A stretch of DNA of 64,000 nucleotides from Prosapia bicincta (Eukaryota > Arthropoda > Insecta > Hemiptera > Cercopidae): positions 4,911,001-4,975,000 of the forward strand of contig JBAIZL010000006.1 in assembly GCA_036971475.1 (NCBI GenBank). Direction: 5' to 3'. The position numbers and the translations under genes were made by a program. The notes below the pieces were generated by a model. That model had not been told where the DNA came from, did no database searches, and worked only from the letters and a program-made list of their open reading frames with translations. This document shows positions 57,223 through 64,000 of the stretch, piece by piece. How positions within the stretch are numbered: the first letter of the stretch is position 1; each line of letters begins with the position of its first letter.

Positions 57223-57275
57223 ACAAACAAAGTAAGTGCTACTATAGGCAAGTTTAAAACATTTAAAGTGTAAAT

Positions 57276-58419
57276 AATAAGCATGTTTACTGCAGGGCAG
57301 AAATAACCACATTTATTTTTGTACAATGATGTTTGAAAATTCAATTTGATAATGCCTATCCCTTTAAACTTAGGTGTAAATCTATCCATAGTTTGTCAGT
57401 CATTAATGCAGAGACAAGTACCCAGAATATATATTTTTATACAGCACAGTGTTCAACTAAGTGGTTTAATTTAGTCAATTCAACACGCGTTTTCTTAAGT
57501 TGTTTTTTTAATGTTTTTAGTGATTTATGATTTTATGATTGGGTAAACATGACAACAGTTTAACATTGGACTCCAAAGTTAAAGTATTACAGGGAATGAT
57601 TTTTTTTTTTAATAAGGGATTTTACCAAAAACGCTGTGGTCTTTAAAAAAAGTTAATAAATAATCAAGAAGTTTATTCAGCAACATTTGAAAGCTAGTTG
57701 TAGCTGGTTATGATTCTGGATTGAATGATTATGTTTTATAAACTGGTTCAAACAAATTCATTAACAAAATATCAACTGAATAAGCGAGATACTTTTTTGA
57801 CAAAAGATTATTGGAGATTATCATCTAAAAAGATATTTTCATTGCAGATGTGACAGGTCAGTATTTCAAGTATAAGAAATGTGTTCAAAAAAGGAAAGTT
57901 ATTGAGGGGGAAAAGTAGAGAGCTGGTGTCAATTTGGGTTAAAACAAATATGAATGGCTCTGAGGATTTGTTTAATATTATGCAAAGCCAAGATCTTTCA
58001 AATCAGTTTAGAGTTTGCCAGCTACTTATAAAGCTTGGAAGATGGATGTATTACTAGAAAAATGGTTTTTGAACCGAGTCAAAAAACTGTTGATAACAGT
58101 ATATCCTACCACAGTCTCTTATTTAAAGTATCGAATACTTTCGTACAAACATGATTTCAGTTATTACGCCTATGGACTAAAAAGTAATAAACGAATTTAA
58201 AGTATTATTATAAACCAGTTTTAAACATTTTAAGTGACCCAGATGATGAAAATTTTCAACAATATGTTTACTAAATATGGTACATATGATATACAATGCA
58301 TGGAATATAGTATACAAAGAACAATAAAACATTTTTCAGGAGTGTTGGTTGACATAAGAAAAGTCAAATAAATAACATAATGCACAAAAATACATAGTGA
58401 TAACATATCACGACAACAC
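57276..58419. other. Intergenic, nothing recognised
   Basis: AT-rich; no supported feature. Confidence 0.4.
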
Positions 58420-58830
58420 ATCACAAAAAATTACTTCAACTTTCCGCAAATTCAAACACAAAGTACCCTTTAAAGCACAACTAAAAAACACCTACACAGT
58501 ATAAACACGACAGGGCAGGAGTATACAAGATCACATGTAACCACTGTCCTAGCTTTTACATAGGCCAAACAGAGAGAAACTTCACCACACGATACAAGTA
58601 ACACATTAAATACAACCCAAATCAACTTCACCATTCATATACAGAACACACTACACACATAGACAATAAACTAAAAGTCCTTCATTACATCAAAAAAAGG
58701 AACAAACAAATCAACAGAAAACTACAAGATAGAAATACCATCTTACATAATACATTTTAAAGGACAAAAGACAATCACAATCTAATACTATATTTGAAAA
58801 CATAATAAACAACTACTCAATGAAAAGAAC
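58420..58830 (+). pseudogene. PLE GIY-YIG endonuclease remnant
   Basis: Plus strand about 58510-58640 reads AGVYKITCNHCPSFYIGQTE, then RNFTTRY and, past a stop, HIKYNPNQLHHSYTEHT: the GIY (here GVY) and YIG pair, the Cys pair of PLE nucleases and the conserved arginine. Later KVLHYIKKRNKQINRKLQDR belongs to the domain's C-terminal half. Stops break it. The group E terminal repeat lies just downstream, which ties that repeat family to this PLE lineage. Confidence 0.8.
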
Positions 58831-58859
58831 AATAACACACCTTAGAAGACCAACACCAA

Positions 58860-58975
58860 CTTACGCTAATACAGCACGCCTGAGCAACATCTTGTCTAGG
58901 ACTCACAGCATTGAATAATGCACTGACCTTGTAACTGCTGAAAACTATCAGTAAGTAGTGGTTTATTTGGCAACT
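58860..58975 (+). repeat. PLE terminal-repeat fragment, group E
   Basis: CCTGAGCAACATCTTGTC, CACAGCATTGAATAATGCAC and ATCAGTAAGTAGTGG follow the order seen in the foldback at 1511-1639. Confidence 0.75.
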
Positions 58976-61310
58976 GTAGATATATACCAACTGTAGGTAT
59001 ATACCAAGAGTAGTAAAAGTTGAGTATGTCAAAATTGGACTTTTTAACTTTCCTGAAGTAACCAACCTCTCCAAAAATATTCATGAAAACATTATATGTC
59101 TGGAAGGCAAGAAAATTTTAAATCAATGTTAGCTAAAATGTTTTCTTAAATTTTGATAATATTGTCTTCTACAAGAACACTGATAGAAAAGGGTATTATT
59201 AAAGAAAGATCTACTGAAAAATTACCAAGAATTCTCTGCTGTATAAACGTCAATCAACAGAATGAATTCCATGCACTTCAGTACTTTCTATGATAACAGG
59301 CTTTTGACAGTTTTTTAAAGCCAGTTCAATATTTTAACATTTTTGCAGTGAGTGATGAAGATAACCTTGAAACAAACAAAAATACCATGTTTTTATTTTG
59401 GCATTAGACTACTGTAATACTATGTTGTACATTTTGTTTCTTATTTGAAATATACACCTGTCAATAAAGGTAGAATTCTATACTGTATAATAATTCCTGA
59501 ACATTCGCAAGTTTCAAATATTCACGATTACCTCATTAACATGAGATTTCATATGACCATTTGCATATTCAATTATTTGCAAACAACTAATATTAAAAAA
59601 ATATTTAAGAGATTTGTTTGTAGTGGGAAACATTTTCAAGTACCACCCGTCTAAATAATATCTTGTGTTGGTTATTTATGCAATTTTCTGATTTAAAAAA
59701 AGTTATTTACATAAAACTAACAGAGGGATGGCTAGGGAAAAATCAGTTTTGACTACAGCTCGTTAATTTTGAACTGGCTAATCCTATCTTTCGCAGGTAG
59801 GTGTGATAATTGTTGATCCCATTCTTCCAAATCTTCGTTTTATACACTTCTATTTTCGCAATAATTTTTAAGAAAATCTATACCAAATACACAAAGGTGC
59901 AGTATATATTTATTAATTCATGTTCCTTTTTACATGATTAACGTTGATGTTGCCTTTTTTATATTTTTATAAAATCGAATGAAAATTTAAAATTTTTATA
60001 AAATAGCCTACAGATAAAACTTTAAAAGACAAAAAAATGAAGAACCAACCCATCTTTGTTTACATGGGTAGAATTTTCCAACTAATTTAATCTATATTTT
60101 GATAAATGGTTCGATGTATCTTTCTTCCAATCTCACTTTAAAATGCAGTAAATTATGGAATAGATAGAGGATCAATTTCAATTACCGTCTCTCTATTTGT
60201 ACAAGATATCACAGAATTATGTTTTAAGAAGGTTTTACTACATTCAAAAAAACCTTTAGTATTAATAAATATATTAATTTTCTACTTTTTAGTTTACTTA
60301 TGTATACAGCAGCTTATTAATTTATAAACTTTAAGTGTGCAAATTATTTAAATTTACACTCATAAAATATTATACTGTATTTTTAAAATTATTGTTCTAG
60401 AAATGACAATCTCAATATACTTGATAACAGTTTTAAAGTTTTCTAAAATGAGATGTAACCAGCTCTTTTTAATATAAGCTCATAAAAATAAATTTAACCA
60501 TCTGCCATTTTTATAATTACACTTATCATTTTTTACTTTAAATACTTAATTCAAGCAATTGTGATTTATATCTGCATTGTATGTACATAATTAAATTTAC
60601 TAACGCTCTTTTGTGTGTTTTTAATTTTTGTTTTTTTTTTAAAGTAGAAGAAAAGACAAAAATCAAATTTTTAACACCTTGTATTTATGATATTTGGATT
60701 TTATTTTTATTTGTTTAACCTGGTTTTTGTCACTTTTAGTATGTCCTACTTAATGTACTGTATAATATAACTGTTTAGTATTTATTGTCTTGCAATTTGT
60801 ATAATTGAAAACAAAATTTCTGTAGATTATTTTAGAAATTTTGTTACACTTTTTACCTTTTAAGTAAGTGCTCTTTATGTTCATACCAGATTATTCAACA
60901 TTTTATAGCACTGATTATATTCAACAAAATGTCTTTATTAAGTCTAAAATTATATACTAATCATGTTATTTAATATAAATTAGTATTAGATAAAAAAAAA
61001 ATATCTGGAGAAAAGCTTTAGCTTCATATCTCAGCAGATTCATGTTTACATTCTACAAAACAAAAAAAATTGTTAAAACTTTGCGAAAATTGTTATTTAT
61101 TGAAATATCCTGCTAAGACAACTTCCTGTTAAATAGTTTTAAAACTTTCCTTCTTGCAAATTTTAGATAAATTTTTTTAATTGGTGAAATAAAATTATAT
61201 GATGAATTTAAACAACCTTAGTTTAATTTAATACCTAGTTTGTACATTTAAAACGTTTTTCTTATAAATATTTTTATTTACTTTACAGAAGAGTATAATG
61301 AACATTTAGA
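58976..61310. other. Intergenic, nothing recognised
   Basis: AT-rich DNA. A short duplication (GGTATATACCAA, 58977-59007) is the only structure seen. Confidence 0.45.
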
Positions 61311-61700
61311 AATTTCGTTGTTGCTTATGACAAGCTGGTTGTTAAACTCTTATTACAATTTTAAATTACTTCCGACCAGATATTCTATTAATGTCTGGGA
61401 CTGAAGAAGTCGGAAGTCAAAAACGTTTCCTCCAAGTGTGTTTACAATTTAACAACTTATATTATTAGAATGTCTGATTGCAAAAAATTTCAAATTGTAA
61501 TAAATAATGAACGTATTATTACTTATTACACTTTGATATTACTTGCGACTAGACTTTTTGTTACCTAAAGGTTGTTAAATTTCAAAATTTTGTTGCTGTT
61601 CATTACAAGCTGGTTTTTAATTACTTATTACACTGTTGCTATTACTTGCGACCAGACTTTTTGTTAACTAAAAGTTGTTAAATTTCTTAACTTACACTTG

Positions 61701-61736
61701 GAGGAAACGTTTTCGTCTTACGACTTCTTCAGCCTC
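61701..61736 (-). ncRNA. Hammerhead-like motif, group C (best copy)
   Basis: Minus strand: GAGG (stem I), CTGAAGAA core, GTC-GTAA-GAC stem II, GAA, AACGTT (perfect palindrome), T, CCTC (stem I, four pairs). The core contains the textbook CUGANGA plus one extra A. Decayed versions lie near 61395 and 62140. Confidence 0.55.
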
Positions 61737-61910
61737 ATATTTTTGTCGCCAGGATTGCTGCAGTTGTGCTTCTTTGGCATCAATTTTTGAAAGTTAGAAG
61801 TAATGTGATCGAAGAGTATTTGTGATCTGTGTCGTGTTCGTTCATTTAGGATGTCATTTTTATGTGTGTTGCTATGTCTGTATATTTCACATTGTTCTGG
61901 TGTATTTAAT

Positions 61911-62111
61911 TTATGGCCTTTGTTGCATGTATGGATGCCTCATACAATTACTTGAGTGTTTAGTGTCCATGAGGTGATTTGCAAAGGCAGATTCAATAAT
62001 AGCATGCAGTACGCTTTTGTCTTCTTTATATCTTTCAGCAAAAGATCTGCCTGCTTGTCCAATATAGAACTTATTGCAGTTGTTGCATTGTAGTTTGTAC
62101 CAAAGAATCAC
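61911..62111 (-). pseudogene. PLE group C GIY-YIG endonuclease fragment
   Basis: The 66-codon frame reads WYKLQCNNCNKFYIGQAGRS, FAERYKEDK and FANHLMDTKHS. The first tyrosine motif has become LWYKLQC, the second is intact (FYIGQ), and the arginine and histidine positions are kept. No RT is present. Confidence 0.8.
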
Positions 62112-62321
62112 AACTACAACAATCCTAGTGGCAAAAATACGAGGCTGGAGAAGTCATAAGACAAAAACGTTTCCTCCAAGTGTAAGTCAACAGTTTAACG
62201 ACCTTTAGTTAACAAAAGTCTGGTCAAAGTAATATCAAAGTGTAATAAGTAATTAACAACCAGCTCATCATGAACAGCAACAAGATTTCGAACATATTAT
62301 TCATAGTATGTTCATTATGTA

Positions 62322-63370
62322 CGAGGGCCGTTTTTTTTTCAACCTCCGGTGGGCCATAAATAAAAGACAAGTGAATAGAACAAAATTATTTTATTACCAA
62401 AATGTATGTACACTTATGCTTATTTCTCAATATAATTACCCTGAAGATTGAGGCATTTGTCATACCTGTGGACAAGCTTTCCAATACCCTCTTCATAAAA
62501 TGTTGCCGCCAGTGAATTTAAATGAGTCTTGACCGTGTCTTGAAGTTCCTCAGTAGTCGGAAAGTGCTGACCTCCAAGCCATTTCTTCAGTTCAGGAAAA
62601 AGACGGAAGTCGCTCGGTGCTAGGTCGGGACTGTAAGGTGGGTGGTCGAAAATTTCCCACTTGAATTGTTCAAAAAGTTGTTGGGTTACACCTGCAGTGT
62701 GAGGGCGGGCGTTGTCATGCAGCAGAACAATTCCTGATGTCAGCATGCCTCTTCTTTTGTTCTGAATGGCTCGCCGCAAACGTCGTAAAGTTTGGCAATA
62801 AACAGCTGCATTAATTGTGGTCCCAGGCTGCATGAACTCCACAAGCAACGGACCTTTTTGGTCCCAAAAGACCGTAGCCATAACTTTTCGGTTGCTGAAA
62901 GTTTGCTTGAATTTTTTGGGTTTATTCGGTGAATTTGTGTGCATCCATTGTTGAGATTGTTGCTTTGTTTCGGGTGTGTCATGAAGAATCCAGGTCTTAT
63001 CTCCGGTTACAATTGATTTTAAAAAATCTACTCCTTCATTGCGATAACGTTCAAGGAATGTCAAAGCTGAAGCCATTCGGCGAGTTTTGTGGGTGTCACT
63101 CAACATCTTTGGCACCCAGCGAGCACAAATCTTTTTGTAGCCTAAATGTTCAGAAACAATAGAGTACAGAGAAGATCTCGACACTTCTGGAAATTCCAAA
63201 GACAAAGCACTTATTGTGAATCTACGGTTTTCTTTAACCACTTTGTCAACTCGTTCAACAAGATCGTCTGTAGCGACAGACTTGCGTCCTTGACCTCCTT
63301 CATCATGCACGTCGGTTCGGCCAGTTTTAAACTTACGACACCATTCCCGCACAACACCTTCACTCATAAT
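62322..63370 (-). mobile_element. mariner element, 3' part, interrupted by a hAT end
   Basis: The left end starts CGAGGGCCG after TA (62320-62321), a mariner-type terminus, just past the transposase stop. The element continues rightwards on the minus strand to 63370, where a different terminus, TAGGGATGGGCCGATTCC, begins. The mariner's 5' end is not in the window. Confidence 0.85.
62420..63367 (-). CDS. mariner transposase, intact catalytic domain, N-terminus cut off
   Basis: The frame runs 315 codons without a stop. It has a helix-turn-helix region (MSEGVVREWCRKFKTGRTDV, then GGQGRKS), the first catalytic aspartate in SIVTGDKTWI, the second in LLHDNARPHTA, and the third in PPYSPDLAPSDFRLFP. 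The last two are 34 residues apart, the DD34D spacing of true mariners. WVPKMLSDTHK is the usual linker. Mariner transposases are about 345-350 residues; some 30 N-terminal residues are lost where the hAT end begins, so the first Met here is internal. It is the youngest-looking coding sequence among the transposons here. Confidence 0.93.
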   Translation of the reverse strand: MSEGVVREWCRKFKTGRTDVHDEGGQGRKSVATDDLVERVDKVVKENRRFTISALSLEFPEVSRSSLYSIVSEHLGYKKICARWVPKMLSDTHKTRRMASALTFLERYRNEGVDFLKSIVTGDKTWILHDTPETKQQSQQWMHTNSPNKPKKFKQTFSNRKVMATVFWDQKGPLLVEFMQPGTTINAAVYCQTLRRLRRAIQNKRRGMLTSGIVLLHDNARPHTAGVTQQLFEQFKWEIFDHPPYSPDLAPSDFRLFPELKKWLGGQHFPTTEELQDTVKTHLNSLAATFYEEGIGKLVHRYDKCLNLQGNYIEK

Positions 63371-64000
63371 TAGGGATGGGCCGATTCCTAAAATTTTCGA
63401 TTCCGATTCCGATTCCGATTCTAAAATTTTCCTTTCGATTCTCGATTCTTTACTCGATTCTCGATTCTCGATTCTTTCAAGTTATATTAGCTTACATGCT
63501 AGTTCTCTAATAATTAATTTAGTTAACATCTTGGTCATATGGCAAAACCTTTTAAAAGTTCTGTTTTAATGTAATAGGCTACACAAAACCTTCAACAATG
63601 AGAGTGATATCTGTCTATAATATAATTTATTAAGGTTAAGTTTCGGAGGAATAATACAGTGTTTCTGTTATCCGTCTATTCGCTCAACCGTCATGGCCAC
63701 GGTTCCGACGGTGACGGTTAATCGAGTTTTTACTGTACTTTTTTGTGTTTTGTTCTGACATCCACAAATCAGTGGCAGTAAGACATGTGGGGGAGAGAGA
63801 GCAAAAGAGAGTAACGAACCCACTCTAGTGAGAGAGAGACGAGCGATGTCAAACGACCAGAAATGGTTACGATCTTGATTGCTGTTGCTTCATAAATAAT
63901 AATATTTTCGTTTACTTTAATCATTTAATTCATTCAAATCAACTAATACATAAATAAGACATAGTTGGTAATTAATTATTTTTCCACACAAATATAATAC
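63371..64000. mobile_element. hAT-type element, left end, continuing past the window
   Basis: It starts with TAGGGATGGGC, a common hAT terminus, followed by many GATTCCGATTC / CTCGATTCTCGATTCT subterminal repeats (63395-63480), typical transposase-binding arrays. No transposase is seen in the 630 bp visible. An 8-bp target duplication would be CTCATAAT (63363-63370). At 63658-63740 a small inverted pair (ACAGTGTTTCTGTTATCCGTC-like and its inverse) looks like a tiny pogo-type MITE inside. Confidence 0.65.

Larger units (their letters stand above)
56460..57275. repeat. PLE group A terminal repeats, three copies, inverted and direct
   Basis: One copy on the minus strand (about 56465-56775) faces two on the plus strand (about 56780-56960 and 56990-57265). 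Shared blocks include CTACTATAGGCAAGTTTAAA, TTACGGTCTGAG, CACCCTAACCTACGTAAACC and TTAGGAGTTATGATGTC. There is no coding sequence between them. Confidence 0.85.
61311..62300 (-). mobile_element. PLE group C mini-element with inverted termini
   Basis: Terminal repeats at about 61555-61755 and 62125-62290 are inverted copies (CTTACACTTGGAGGAAACGT and its inverse, plus a long shared tail with CAAGCTGGTTTTTAATTAC). A third partial repeat lies at 61311-61450. The enclosed 370 bp holds only a nuclease remnant, so two terminal repeats face each other with almost the whole coding region lost. Confidence 0.78.

Noticed and set aside
62420..63367. Domesticated host gene from mariner transposase
   Set aside because: It still has its adjacent mariner terminus with TA, and it is cut by another transposon. 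No intron or host exon is fused to it.

Overview
The window is nuclear DNA of an animal, most likely an insect. It is AT-rich, its genes have short exons and long introns, and it is packed with remains of eukaryotic transposons (Penelope-like, LINE, mariner, Tigger/pogo, piggyBac, hAT). I cannot name the species. No bacterial or viral features, tRNA or rRNA genes were seen.

Two host genes are supported. On the minus strand, 7087 down to 2175, lie the first three coding exons of an SRD5A3-like polyprenol (polyprenal) reductase; its catalytic 3' exons lie beyond the left edge. On the plus strand, 23451-41405, six coding exons join in frame into a complete 781-residue Suv4-20/KMT5B-type histone H4K20 methyltransferase. 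It has an N-terminal helical region, a SET domain, post-SET cysteines and a long basic tail. The two genes lie head to head, about 16 kb apart.

Layout: 1-660 Penelope-like (PLE) reverse transcriptase remnant; 1.3-1.7 kb foldback; 2.2-7.1 kb SRD5A3-like gene, with a mariner fossil and a 4 x 99 bp tandem array in intron 1; 8.0-9.6 kb piggyBac element with both ends and TTAA duplications; 9.8-14.5 kb AT-rich DNA with foldbacks and a PLE scrap; 14.5-17.5 kb Jockey/R1-like LINE; 17.5-19.5 kb PLE terminal repeats and RT remnant; 19.5-23.4 kb upstream DNA; 23.4-41.4 kb Suv4-20, with mariner, piggyBac-like, Tigger-like and PLE insertions in its introns; 41.4-49 kb mostly unassigned, with a PLE piece set in (AT)n; 49.3-51.5 kb a Tigger nested in another Tigger-like element; 52.3-54.7 kb a PLE enclosed by identical 126-bp inverted arms; 56.5-58.9 kb PLE terminal repeats and an endonuclease remnant; 61.3-62.3 kb a small PLE with inverted termini; 62.3-63.4 kb a mariner transposase cut by a hAT end that runs to the window edge.

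PLE remains fall into about five groups, which I label A-E by their terminal repeats. The most interesting signal is in those repeats. Three groups (A, B, C) carry a roughly 36-42 nt motif with the same layout: short stem I, an 8-nt core of the type YUGAVRAW, stem II, GAA, a self-complementary stem III, one unpaired base, and the other side of stem I. This resembles the minimal, dimer-forming hammerhead ribozymes known from PLEs, but with a non-standard core.
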